Shown one piece after another: positions 9,645 through 19,174 of a DNA stretch of 64,000 nucleotides. Location of the stretch: positions 1,674,001 to 1,738,000 of the forward strand of contig NZ_CP075584.1 of assembly GCF_027594785.1 (NCBI RefSeq), in the 5' to 3' direction. The stretch is from Cryobacterium breve. GTDB taxonomy: Bacteria > Actinomycetota > Actinomycetes > Actinomycetales > Microbacteriaceae. The position numbers and the translations under genes are program-made. Position 1 is the stretch's first letter; every line of letters begins with the position of its first letter. The notes beneath the pieces were generated by a model. The model was given only the letters and a program-made list of their open reading frames with translations. It did not search any database and was not told the DNA's origin.

Positions 9645-10452
9645 ATGGCATCCTCAAACCCCGCATTCTCGCGCAATCCCGCCTTTGCCGCACAAGGATC
9701 CGCGGCAGCGACCGGCCTGACCGAAGCTGACCTGCAGCGCATCTACGAAGCGCCGTCCGCAGGCTCGCAGGACACCGGCCGGATGACTTACGAAGACACC
9801 ATCGTGAAGACGACGCTGAGCTTCGCCCTGTTGCTCGTCGCAGCGGCCGCTGCGTGGCTCCTCACCCCGACGATGCCGTTCCTGCCGTTCCTCGGCATGA
9901 TCGTCGGCCTCGTGCTCGGCCTCGTCAACGCCTTCAAGAAGGAGCCCTCTCCCCGGCCTGATCCTCGGCTACGCCGCAGCGGAAGGCCTCTTCGTCGGCG
10001 GTATCTCCTACATCTTCGAAGCGATCTACCCGGGCGTCGTCGTCCAGGCCGTGCTCGCGACCCTCGTGGTCGTCGGCGTGACCCTCGCGCTGTTCGCAAG
10101 CGGCAAGATCCGTGCCTCGAAGCGAGCGACGAAGGTGTTCCTGGTCGCGATGGTCGGCTACTTCGTGTTCTCGATCCTCAACTTCGGCCTCGTCGCCTTC
10201 GGAGCGGTTGACAGCCCGTTCGGCCTCAGCAGCAACGTGAAGATCTTCGGCATCCCCCTCGGCGTCGCGATCGGCATCCTCGCCGTGCTCATGGCCGCGT
10301 ACTCCCTCGTGCTCGACTTCGACTTCATCCAGCGCGGCGTCAACAACCGGGTCGCCCGCAAGTACGGCTGGTCCGGAGCGTTCGGCATCATGGTGACCGT
10401 GGTCTGGCTCTACGTCGAGCTGCTGCGCCTCTTCGCGATTTCGCGCAACTAG
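9645..10452 (+). CDS. Bax inhibitor-1/YccA family membrane protein (frameshifted in this sequence)
   Basis: Full-length about 268 aa with roughly seven membrane helices. The first 50 residues are cytoplasmic, beginning MASSNPAFSRNPAFAAQG, a common start for actinobacterial BI-1 (TMBIM) proteins. The frame breaks near 9945-9955 in GAGCCCTCTCCCC; deleting one base gives KKEP(S/L)PGLILGYAAAEGLFVGGIS, the conserved loop of the family. Downstream the second half (AVLATLVVVGVTLALFASGK, FDFIQRG, YGWSGAFGIMVTVVWLYVELLRL) fits the C-terminal helices. BI-1 proteins are proton/calcium leak channels or stress modulators; the bacterial role is mostly unknown. It converges on the response regulator gene. 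Confidence 0.8.
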
Positions 10453-10490
10453 CCCGCTCGCGCCCCGGCGGGAGCAGAATCCCCCGCCGC

Positions 10491-10523
10491 AGTCGGAGAT
10501 TTTCGCCAGGAAAATCTCCGACT
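10491..10523. terminator. Perfect hairpin between convergent genes
   Basis: Fourteen-base arms AGTCGGAGATTTTC / GAAAATCTCCGACT separated by GCCAG lie between the BI-1 gene (+) and the response regulator (-). There is no long T run, but the internal AAAA/TTTT part of the stem could work as a bidirectional terminator. It may alternatively belong to the class of long intergenic palindromes seen elsewhere in the window. Confidence 0.6.
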
Positions 10524-10564
10524 TCCACGTCGTTAAGGCAGCGGTCGCAGAGCCGGGGTCCGAC

Positions 10565-11221
10565 TCAGATCCAGCCCTTGTCCGTCGCGGTGCGGATCGC
10601 CTCTGACCGGTTGCTTGTTCCCAGCTTGGCGGATGCCGCCGAGAGGTAGTTCCGGACGGCCCCTGCACTCAGGTGCAGCGAGCGCGCGACCTCGGGGGCG
10701 CTCCGTCCCTCGGCCGCGAGGAACAGGACCTCGGTCTCCCTCACGGTGAGCGGCGATTCGCCGTGCATCATCGCGTTGATGGCGAGCTGCGGGTCGATCA
10801 CGCGTTCGCCGGCCTGGAGCCTCCGGATGACCGCGAGGAGGTGCTGCGAGGCCAGGTCCGTGTGCTGGAAGCCGTCCACGCCGCCCTGGATGGCGCGGCG
10901 GACGTCACCGGGGCGCGGATGGCTCGCGAGCAGCAGAACCTTGACCCGCGGGTCGGCGGCCTGGATCAGCGGGAGCAGTCCGAGGCCGTCGATCCTGGGC
11001 AGGTGAATGTCGAGGACGATGATGTCGGGAGCGGTGCGGAGCACCGTCGACAGCACCTCGGCGCCGTCTCCGATCGCGGCAACGACGTCGATATCGGCTT
11101 CGAAGGAGAAGACTGCCTCGAGCGCCGTGCGCAGGAGGACGTGATCCTCGACGAGCAGCACCCGGATCAGCGGGCCCTGCGCCGGGGCAGGAAGCGCGGG
11201 CTGGGTGGTTTCGAAGCTCAT
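10565..11221 (-). CDS. LuxR/NarL-type response regulator, orphan
   Basis: A 218-aa two-component response regulator. The receiver (residues ~18-135) has the acidic pair VEDH and phospho-acceptor Asp in IIVLDIHLPRIDG. The output domain is a LuxR-type helix-turn-helix (LTVRETEVLFLAAEGRSAPEVARSLHLS...AVRNYLS) near residues 155-210. The switch region is odd: the usual conserved Lys (as in GYLLKD) is replaced by His in GVDGFQHTD. No histidine kinase is adjacent. The ATG start has a strong upstream GGGGAGG. Regulators of this DesR-like class control membrane or stress genes, but the target here is unknown. Confidence 0.85.
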   Translation of the reverse strand: MSFETTQPALPAPAQGPLIRVLLVEDHVLLRTALEAVFSFEADIDVVAAIGDGAEVLSTVLRTAPDIIVLDIHLPRIDGLGLLPLIQAADPRVKVLLLASHPRPGDVRRAIQGGVDGFQHTDLASQHLLAVIRRLQAGERVIDPQLAINAMMHGESPLTVRETEVLFLAAEGRSAPEVARSLHLSAGAVRNYLSAASAKLGTSNRSEAIRTATDKGWI

Positions 11222-11370
11222 CCCTGCACCTCCCCACGTCGGTCGACTGCCCGCGATCACGGCAGTTGTGAGGTGGAAGGTCGCGTATGGACTCTAGCAA
11301 ACCCCGGCGCCGAAAAACCCCCCGAACGGGGTAAGAATCTGCAGGGAAGTCCCGATCACAGACGGAGCGT

Positions 11371-11763
11371 TCAGTGCTGGGACGCCGATGACTCGACGCG
11401 CCACTGCTCACCCGGCCCGCCGGGGCGCGATGTCGCCCGGCTCATCGAGAAGGTGCGGGTGCGGAACCGCCAGGCCAGGCGGACCATCGCGACGCCCGAC
11501 TGCCGGTAGTGGTCGGCGAGTGCGCGGGTGAACACGGCACGGCCCGGCACGTCGACCCAGCCCTCGACGCCGGTGTAGACGGCCTCGACCCGCGGCCGGG
11601 CCGCCGCGTTCCGGAACAGGGCGAGGGCCTCTGCTGCGATCTCGTCGCCGTCCGGCGACACGCGGTGTCGGGCACCGGAGGCCTCGACGGGGACGCCCGG
11701 GCTCGCGCCGGCCGCCCGGCCTGGCGCATCGTCGAACCCGTCGTCCGAAACCGTGGAATCCAT
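11371..11763 (-). CDS. Hypothetical protein
   Basis: A 130-aa protein that I do not recognise. It is soluble: an acidic N-terminus (MDSTVSDDGFDDAPG), a mixed alpha/beta-looking core from about residue 45 (EIAAEALALFRNAAARPRVEAVYTG, FTRALADHYRQSGVAMVRLAWRF), and a Ser/Gly-rich tail. The ATG at 11763 is preceded by GAAGGTGA. The frame stays open upstream to a GTG at 11892 through an Arg-rich stretch, so a 173-aa form is possible. It is co-oriented with and 149 bp upstream of the response regulator, which may share its transcript. Confidence 0.45.
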   Translation of the reverse strand: MDSTVSDDGFDDAPGRAAGASPGVPVEASGARHRVSPDGDEIAAEALALFRNAAARPRVEAVYTGVEGWVDVPGRAVFTRALADHYRQSGVAMVRLAWRFRTRTFSMSRATSRPGGPGEQWRVESSASQH

Positions 11764-11980
11764 GGGCGTCACCTTCGTCCGGGGACGGCGCCCCGACCGG
11801 AATGCCCGGCCGGCTGCCGCCGCGAGGAGGCCTCCGCGGGGAACGCCGGAGAGCCGAAGCGGCTCCCGTCGACGCTTCTCACCCATCCTCACGCGGATGC
11901 CGCGGCGCGGGAAGTCCCCCCTGTCACCGCTCCCCCATGACAGCTGTCACCTCGGAGCGACCCAGGTCTCGCCCAGTTAC

Positions 11981-12021
11981 GGACAAAGCACCCTCGTCGT
12001 GACGACGAGGGTGCTTTGTCC
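11981..12021. terminator. Long perfect stem-loop downstream of guaA
   Basis: Nineteen-base perfect arms (GGACAAAGCACCCTCGTCG and its complement) around a three-base loop lie 20 bp beyond the guaA stop. There is no adjacent T tract. It is the likely guaA terminator on the minus strand and would also stop + strand readthrough. The remainder of the gap up to 11764 shows nothing recognisable. Confidence 0.7.
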
Positions 12022-12040
12022 GTGCTTCACCGGGAGAGAG

Positions 12041-13657
<1,617 letters not shown>

Positions 13658-13661
<4 letters not shown>

Positions 13662-14092
13662 GAATGGGCCTCCGCACCCTCGGCGTCGGAAAGCGCCCTG
13701 GCGGCAAGCCAGGCGCGGACCTCGCGGGCGACGCGGCCCTCGAGGAAGAAGGACAGGGTGGGGATGACGCCGCCGAGGGCGATCAGCAGGAACCGGGGGA
13801 ACGTCCAGCGCATCAGGCTCCAGAGCCGGAAGTCCGCGAAGAGGTAGAGCACGTAGAACCAGCCGTGCATGATCAGGATCGCGGTGCTCAGGTTGAACGC
13901 GGTGACGGTGTCGCGCGGGACGAGCAGCCCGTAGGGGCCGCCGAGCTCGAGCTCGTATTGGAAGCCGAACTTGAGGATGACCTCGGCGCAGAGCAGCAGC
14001 AGGAAGACGCCGGTGATGATCGAGGAGGTCTGGTAGAGCTTCAGCGCACCCGGGATGCTGGGGACATCAGCGGGTCTGGGTTCGAGTGGCAT
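13658..14092 (-). CDS. DUF3817 family membrane protein
   Basis: A 144-aa protein with three or four membrane helices: [41 protein letters not shown], and [21 protein letters not shown]. The pattern of a short N-terminus, [10 protein letters not shown] and [10 protein letters not shown] matches DUF3817, an actinobacterial family of unknown function often found next to guaA. Its stop overlaps the guaA start by ATGA, so the two are co-translated. It starts 10 bp from the SURF1 stop, so SURF1-DUF3817-guaA form one transcription unit. Confidence 0.8.
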
Positions 14093-14101
14093 GCGCCAAT
14101 T

Positions 14102-14893
14102 CTAACCGGCGACGATTGCCGCTTCCTCGCGGAGGTCCTCCTCGCGCTCCCAGGCGTCCCGGACGAGGCGGTACCAGAGGAACACGGCGAAGCCCGCGAA
14201 GACGACCCACTCGATGGCGTAGAAGATGTTCAGCCAGTTGAGGGAGGCATCCGTGAGAGGTGCGGGCGAATCGATCTCGGTGAGACCGGATGCCGCGGTC
14301 CCGTCGACGATGTAGCCCGGGTAGACCGCGGTGCCGTCGAAGCCGGCCCAGAGGTTGATCAGGGCTGCGGTGGACACGGTCGTCAGGCCGTGCGGGTCGC
14401 GCCCGTCTGCGGGGACGACGGGGGCTTCGGTCGGGAGGAACCGGCCGGCCAGGGTGACGACCTGGTTGGCGGGCGCCGCCGCGAGGCCCGCCATCGTCGA
14501 TCGGGCCGTCGTCTCGTCCGCCGCCCAGCCGCGGGCGACGGCGATGCTCGCGCCCGCGCCGCTCCCCGTGCCTGCCGCACCGACGATGAAGTGGCTCACG
14601 ACCCAGTAGCCGGAGGTCCCGTCGTTGGAACGGTCGCTGATCAGCTGCTCGTCGCCGGGGACGTAGCTGCCGTCGACGGTGACGAGCTGGCCGGTCGCCG
14701 CGTCACGCGGGGCGCCTCCGGGAGTCACGGCGTCGACGAGGGGTTTCACGGTTTCCGTGGTCTTCTCGACGACCACGCCGGATGCGACGGCGCGTTCGAG
14801 CTGCCAGCGCCCGAGCGCCGCGAAGCCGGCCGCGACGGCGAGGGCGAGCAGGAGCGCGAGAATCCAGCGGGGGCGGAGCATCATGCGGATCAT
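14102..14893 (-). CDS. SURF1 family protein
   Basis: A 263-aa SURF1-like protein, a factor for cytochrome c oxidase (haem-copper oxidase) assembly. It has the typical two-helix layout: an N-terminal helix RWILALLLALAVAAGFAALGRWQLER (note the family GRWQ motif near residue 28) and a C-terminal helix LNIFYAIEWVVFAGFAVFLWYRLVRDAWERE, with a large external loop between. ATG 14893 was chosen because it overlaps the TGA of the upstream antiporter gene (ATGA); internal ATGs at 14884 and 14881 are alternatives. No oxidase genes are in the window. Confidence 0.88.
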   Translation of the reverse strand: MIRMMLRPRWILALLLALAVAAGFAALGRWQLERAVASGVVVEKTTETVKPLVDAVTPGGAPRDAATGQLVTVDGSYVPGDEQLISDRSNDGTSGYWVVSHFIVGAAGTGSGAGASIAVARGWAADETTARSTMAGLAAAPANQVVTLAGRFLPTEAPVVPADGRDPHGLTTVSTAALINLWAGFDGTAVYPGYIVDGTAASGLTEIDSPAPLTDASLNWLNIFYAIEWVVFAGFAVFLWYRLVRDAWEREEDLREEAAIVAG

Positions 14894-16624
14894 TGGTAGT
14901 CACCTGTCCCGGCGTCGGGTGCCGGCTTGTCCCTCTGGGCGCGAGTGCGCGAAAGTCGTTTGGCGTAGTCGGCCATCGGGTCGGCGTCTGCGTCGGCGGC
15001 GTGGTCGGAACCGACGCCGGAATCCAGGTCCGATTCCGGGTCGGCGGACGAGTGCGCGTCGGCGGACGGGCGCGAGTCGGCAGGGACGTGCGCCTGCGCC
15101 TCGTCATTGGTATCGGTCTCCGGGTTCACGCGTGCGCTTGGGCGCGGGGCCGTGTTCGACCGGACTGAGGCCGGCAGCGGCGTCGGACCGTCGAGTTCGT
15201 CGATGCCGTCGTCCACCACGTGCTTGACGTATTCGCCGCGTTCGGCCTGTTCCGCCCGTTCGTCGTGGTCGGCGCGGCGGTCGTGGTCCATGCGCTTCCG
15301 CGGTTCCGGCCGTGATGCCGGCAGCGGCTGGTCGCCGAGGTGGGCGGCGGCGCGCTGCGCGTCCTGGTCGCTCAGTGCGCCGGCCGTGGCCGCGTCGACG
15401 AGCCGGAACTCCTCGGCGTGCATCGGGTCGCGGTCGGGGCGGATTGCGGCGCGCTTCCGGCGACGTCCGGGCAGCAGGGCGCCGAGCCTCTCCGAATTCG
15501 CGGCGAAGAGCGGACCGAGGATGGCCATGGTGAGCACGTAGAGGCCCGCGAAGGGCTGGAGCAGGCCGTTCAGGCCCGCTCCGACCGAGAGGGTCGCGAG
15601 GATGAGCGTGAACTCTCCGCGGTTCACCAGGATCGCGGCGGCATTGAGCCCCTCGGAGATTCCCATCGAGTGCAACCGGGCCAGCAGCATCCCCGAGATC
15701 AGGTTGAGCACGAAGGTCATCACGACCGCCGCAAGCACGACGAGGATGACCGAACCGAACTCTGCGATGTGCAGCGCGAGGCCGAAGTTGAGGAAGAAGA
15801 ACGCGGCGAAGATGTCCCGCAAGGGGACCGCGACACGTTCGAGCCGGGTGCGGTAGGTGCTCGCGCCGAGGACGACACCGATCAGGAACGCGCCGATCGC
15901 ATCCGTCACCCCGATGATCTCGCCGATGCCGGCGAAGAGCACGGCAAGCCCGAAGAACAGGATCGTGAAGAGTTCGTCGTCCTTGGTGCGGACCAGGCGG
16001 GACACGACCCGGCCGCCCCAGCGGGCGAGAGAGAACATGACGACGAGGAAGAGGAACGCGATGCTCAGTTGCAGCACGATCGGCCAGATCTCGGTCTTGC
16101 CGCTCAGCACGACCGAGACGATCGACAGGTACACCGCGATGAAGATGTCCCCGACCACGGTCACGCCGAGGATCATCGGTGTTTCCTTGTTGGCGAGGCG
16201 GCGCAGGCTCGATCAGGAGCTTGGTGATGATCGCGCTCGAGGACGTGCCGGTCATGCCGGCGATGACGAGGGCCTCGCGGGTGCCCCAGCCGACCATCAT
16301 GCCGAAGGCGAACCCGATGCCCATGTTGATCACGACATAGGACCCGCCGGACAGCAGCAGCTTCCCGGCGTCGTTGAAGAATTCTTCCTGGTCGAACTCG
16401 AGGCCGAGGCTGAACAGGAGCAGGATGAGCCCGAAGACGGCGATGAGCTCGATGTCGGCGGAGTGGAAGTCGATCGGGAACCAGTGGGTGTACGGGCTCG
16501 CGAGCAGGCCCACGATCATGTAGATCGGGATCGACGGCAGGCCGATCAGTTTCGCGGCGCGCCCGAGCACATAGGCCACGACCAGCAGGATGCCGAGTGT
16601 GATCAGGTCCGTGCCAAGGTTCAT
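14890..16624 (-). CDS. Cation:proton antiporter, CPA2/KhtU type (frameshifted in this sequence)
   Basis: About 577 aa. Residues ~1-390 form the 12-13-helix CPA2 exchanger fold (LGLEFDQEEFF, GMTGTSSSAIITKLL, VTDAIGAFLIGVVLGAS), and the C-terminal ~190 residues are a disordered acidic and Arg-rich cytoplasmic tail (many Asp/His/Ala). The frame breaks at 16204-16210 (GAGCCTG on the coding strand); dropping one C gives LLIELRRLANKETPMILGVTVVGD. Its start overlaps the stop of the TrkA-C protein upstream, the arrangement of KhtU with KhtT, so it is likely a K+(or NH4+)/H+ antiporter gated by that partner. The long tail is unusual for KhtU. Confidence 0.85.
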
Positions 16625-17154
16625 TGGTTAGCCCCCGGGGGCGCGTCGACGGTCTTGGCCTTGAGTTCACCGGTGCGGAAGAACGTGAAGGCCTTGGCGA
16701 CCTTCTCCGGGGATCCTGCGACGACAAGGGTGTCGCCGGGGAAGACCCGGAAGTCCTGGGCCGGTGCCGGGTTCGCGGATTCGCCGCGCACGACGGCGAC
16801 GACCGTGAGGCCGGCGATGCCGCGGTCGGCCGGGTTGCCGAGGGTCTGGCCGGCGATGTGGTCCTCGTAGTCGACCGTGAACCAGTCGATGCTGAGACCG
16901 GGAATCTGGTCGAGCGCGGTGAGCGACTCGGTGATCTGGGTGCCGCCGAGGAGCTCGGCGAGGGTGTGCGCCTCGTCTTCGTTGAGGCGTAGGGAGACCT
17001 TGCTCGCGTCGGGGCCGCCCTCGTCGTCCGCGAAGGTGATGAGGTCGCTGTGCCCGGAGCGGTGGGCGATGACGCCGACCTTGCCGCCGTCATCGGTGAT
17101 GAAGGTGTGCAGCACACCCACTCCGGGAAGCTTGACCCGCCGAACGTCAACCAT
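16621..17154 (-). CDS. TrkA-C domain regulatory subunit of cation antiporter (KhtT-like)
   Basis: A 177-aa cytoplasmic protein with an N-terminal KhtT-like segment (MVDVRRVKLPGVGVLHTFI, IAHRSGHSDLI) and a C-terminal TrkA-C/RCK_C domain (residues ~85-165; QDFRVFPGDTLVVAGSPEKV). In the KhtTU system this subunit gates the membrane antiporter in response to pH and ligands, and its stop overlaps the antiporter start (ATGA). An AGGAG ribosome-binding site lies just before the ATG. The upstream side faces a GC-rich repeat zone, so the promoter must lie in or before the repeats. Confidence 0.82.
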   Translation of the reverse strand: MVDVRRVKLPGVGVLHTFITDDGGKVGVIAHRSGHSDLITFADDEGGPDASKVSLRLNEDEAHTLAELLGGTQITESLTALDQIPGLSIDWFTVDYEDHIAGQTLGNPADRGIAGLTVVAVVRGESANPAPAQDFRVFPGDTLVVAGSPEKVAKAFTFFRTGELKAKTVDAPPGANQ

Positions 17155-17238
17155 GGTTACGACTCCTGAAGATAAAGGGCAAGTGGGCCCTAGTCTATCG
17201 AAGCCGCCCGCGACCCAGCCCGGGCGCAGCAACGCGCA

Positions 17239-17281
17239 CGGGCGGATGCCGGGCGCACGTCGTGCGCCCGGCATCCGCCCG
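17239..17281. repeat. Perfect 21-bp-arm palindrome, left copy
   Basis: The arms are perfect (CGGGCGGATGCCGGGCGCAC plus one more G) with a single T as loop. Nearly the same palindrome recurs at 19117-19157, so the AbiEi-like gene and its surrounding repeats are bounded by two copies. It lies about 85 bp upstream of the khtT-like start. Confidence 0.8.
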
Positions 17282-17300
17282 CGCCCTCGCGCACGCCACC

Positions 17301-17510
17301 GCGCCGGTTTCGGCGAGCCGCGCCCGAAACGGCGGGCGCGGCCAGCGCAAACCGGCGCGGGCGCGAACGGATGCCAGTCGCGGGCCGCCGCAAGCATCCG
17401 CTCGTGCGCTGCAGCATCGGCCCCACCACTGCGCCGGTTTCGGCGAGCCGCGCCCGAAACGGCGGGCGCGGGTTGCGCAAACCGGCGCGGGCGCGGGCGC
17501 GGGACCAAAC
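17301..17510. repeat. GC-rich repeat zone, two units 130 bp apart
   Basis: Two long near-identical units begin GCGCCGGTTTCGGCGAGCCG at 17301 and 17431. Each contains the inverted pair GCCGGTTTCGG / CCGAAACGGC and ends in GCGCAAACCGGCGCGGGCGC. The 526-bp gap between the khtT-like gene and the AbiEi-like gene is almost entirely this material. Neither strand has a convincing gene here: open frames exist only because of GC bias and encode Arg/Ala/Pro repeats. Related core words (CCGAAACCGGCGCGGG) recur on the other side of the AbiEi-like gene. Confidence 0.75.
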
Positions 17511-17680
17511 CGGAGCGGCCTGCCGTAACGGGCGCGAGTGCGAGCGGCGGCGCGGGCGCGAGCGAGCGACGGCGATGGGAGGCTGGCAGGGCTCTCCTCA
17601 ACCGGGTTTCCAACGGGGAGTTTCCGCACAGTCCCGGATCTCACGGCCCCGCGTTCGGCCTCCAGGTGGAACCTCGGCAT

Positions 17681-18664
17681 ATGTCAATCTCAGCAGTGAC
17701 GCCCCTCTCCCTCCTCGTCGCCATCGCCCGCCGGGACGGGATCATCCTCAGCCGCGATGCGCGGGCCGTTGGCCTGGAGCGAGAGCTGCGCTCCGAGGTT
17801 GAGCGTGGCCACCTCGTTCGACTGCGCTGGGGCGCGTACACGCTCGCGGTCGAATGGAGGCTACTCAAGCCGGAAAGGCAGTATCTGCTCCGCGTTCGCG
17901 CGCTGGCCGCGATGAGCGAGGCACCGGTCGTCTTCTCGCATCACTCCGCCGCCGCGATCTGGGACTTGCCCGTCGTGGGCCGCTGGCCGGCGGGAATCGA
18001 GGTCCTGACGGCTGCGGCCAGCGGCGGCCGGTCGAAACACGGCACGATCCGGCGATTCCAGGACGGACCGGTCTCCATCGTCGAACACGACGGCCTCCTC
18101 GTCACTGCCCCGGCCGACACCGCCGTCGCGCTCGCGCGCGTGGTTTCCTTCCCTGCCGCCGTCGCGATCGTCGACAGGGCGATCCACAAACCGCGACACG
18201 GCACGGCCTTGGCGACCCGGGAGGAACTCGAGACCGCGCTCGACGGGCTTCCCCGCCATGCACGCGCGATCGGTCGGTCTGCGGCATTCCGGGCGGTCGA
18301 TTTCGCCAACCCCGAATCAGGTTCGGCGGGCGAGTCCGTGAGCCGCGCGCTGATATTCATGTTGGGCTTCGTCGTGCCCGAACTGCAGGTGCGCTTCGAC
18401 GACGAAGCCGGCTTCATTGCCTTCGTCGACTTCTACTGGCGCACGATCTCGACGGTCGGCGAGTTCGACGGTTTCGGCAAGTACGTCAAAGAGGAATACA
18501 CCAAGGGGCGCACGCTGGTGCAAGTCATCATGGACGAAAAGCGCCGCGAAGACCGGGTCCGCGCCTGCGGCCCGACGGTTTCTCGGTGGGATTGGGACTT
18601 ACTCAAGGACCCCTCCGCATTCGGCCGATTCCTCACCGCCCGGGGTGTTCCGCAGGTGCGCTGA
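17681..18664 (+). CDS. Orphan AbiEi-like antitoxin-type protein with C-terminal nuclease-like domain
   Basis: A 327-aa protein of a type common in Actinobacteria: an N-terminal winged-helix segment (RDGIILSRDARAVGLERELRSEVERGHLVRLRWGAYTL, residues ~14-55) like AbiEi antitoxins, a central domain (FSHHSAAAIWDLPVVG), and a C-terminal part resembling a DUF559/Vsr-type PD-(D/E)XK fold (DFYW...VGEFDGFGKY...DEKRREDRVR, ~residues 245-300). ATG 17681 was chosen because homologous domains begin there. No partner AbiEii toxin is adjacent. It sits alone between two repeat blocks and two copies of one palindrome. Function unknown; a defence or mobile-island origin is an inference. Confidence 0.65.
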   Translation: MSISAVTPLSLLVAIARRDGIILSRDARAVGLERELRSEVERGHLVRLRWGAYTLAVEWRLLKPERQYLLRVRALAAMSEAPVVFSHHSAAAIWDLPVVGRWPAGIEVLTAAASGGRSKHGTIRRFQDGPVSIVEHDGLLVTAPADTAVALARVVSFPAAVAIVDRAIHKPRHGTALATREELETALDGLPRHARAIGRSAAFRAVDFANPESGSAGESVSRALIFMLGFVVPELQVRFDDEAGFIAFVDFYWRTISTVGEFDGFGKYVKEEYTKGRTLVQVIMDEKRREDRVRACGPTVSRWDWDLLKDPSAFGRFLTARGVPQVR

Positions 18665-18743
18665 CGGCCTGGCCCGACGGCGCGGGCGCGAGATCGGGCC
18701 TGGTCGCGAGCGCGGGACCGGCAGGCATCCACAGACCACCGCC

Positions 18744-19100
18744 GCGCCCACTTCAGCGGCCCGCACCCGAAACCGCGGGCGCGGCCTGCCGAAACCGGCG
18801 CGGGCTCGAACACAAACGGGTGCGGGCTGCCGAAACCGGCGCGGGCGAGCGGATGCGCGGCAACAGTACCGTGCCGGACATCCGCTCAAGCGCTGCAGCA
18901 CTGCAGCACTGCCCCACACTCCGCCGGTCGCACCGGCGGCGGGGCCGCCGCCGCGCCCGCTTCCGCAGCCCGCACCCGAAACCGCGGGCGCGGGCTGCCG
19001 AAACCGGCGCGGGCTCGAACACAAACAGGCGCGGCCTGCCGAAACCGGCGCGGGCTCGAACACAAACGGGCGCGGCCTGCCAAGACCGGCGCGGGCGCGG
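18744..19100. repeat. 41-bp tandem repeats, two clusters
   Basis: The unit begins CTGCCGAAACCGGCGCGGGC and continues with TCGAACACAAAC. Copies start at 18786 and 18827, and again at 18995, 19036 and 19077, giving an exact 41-bp period; the last copy has CAAG for CGAA. The flanks of both clusters share GCCCGCACCCGAAACCGCGG, so a larger block seems duplicated. The 510-bp gap between the AbiEi-like gene and glpD is filled by this zone and a palindrome; no gene is seen. There are no unique spacers, so it is not CRISPR. Confidence 0.8.
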
Positions 19101-19116
19101 GGGGCGCGCAGGACGC

Positions 19117-19157
19117 GGGCGGATGCCAGGCGCACGACGTGCGCCCGGCATCCGCCC
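19117..19157. repeat. Palindrome, right copy, downstream of glpD
   Basis: Twenty-base arms (GGGCGGATGCCAGGCGCACG against CGTGCGCCCGGCATCCGCCC, one mismatch) around a single A. Its sequence is nearly the palindrome at 17239-17281. It ends 18 bp beyond the glpD stop and could serve as a glpD terminator, although no T run follows. Confidence 0.75.
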
Positions 19158-19174
19158 GGGAGTGGTGCTGCGTG

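Noticed and set aside
17190..17680. Overlapping open frames in the GC-rich repeat zone as genes
   Set aside because: The predicted proteins are repeats of Ala/Arg/Pro words, have no ribosome-binding sites, and exist on both strands equally.
18744..19100. Possible CRISPR array
   Set aside because: The 41-bp units are directly tandem with no unique spacers, and no cas genes are nearby.
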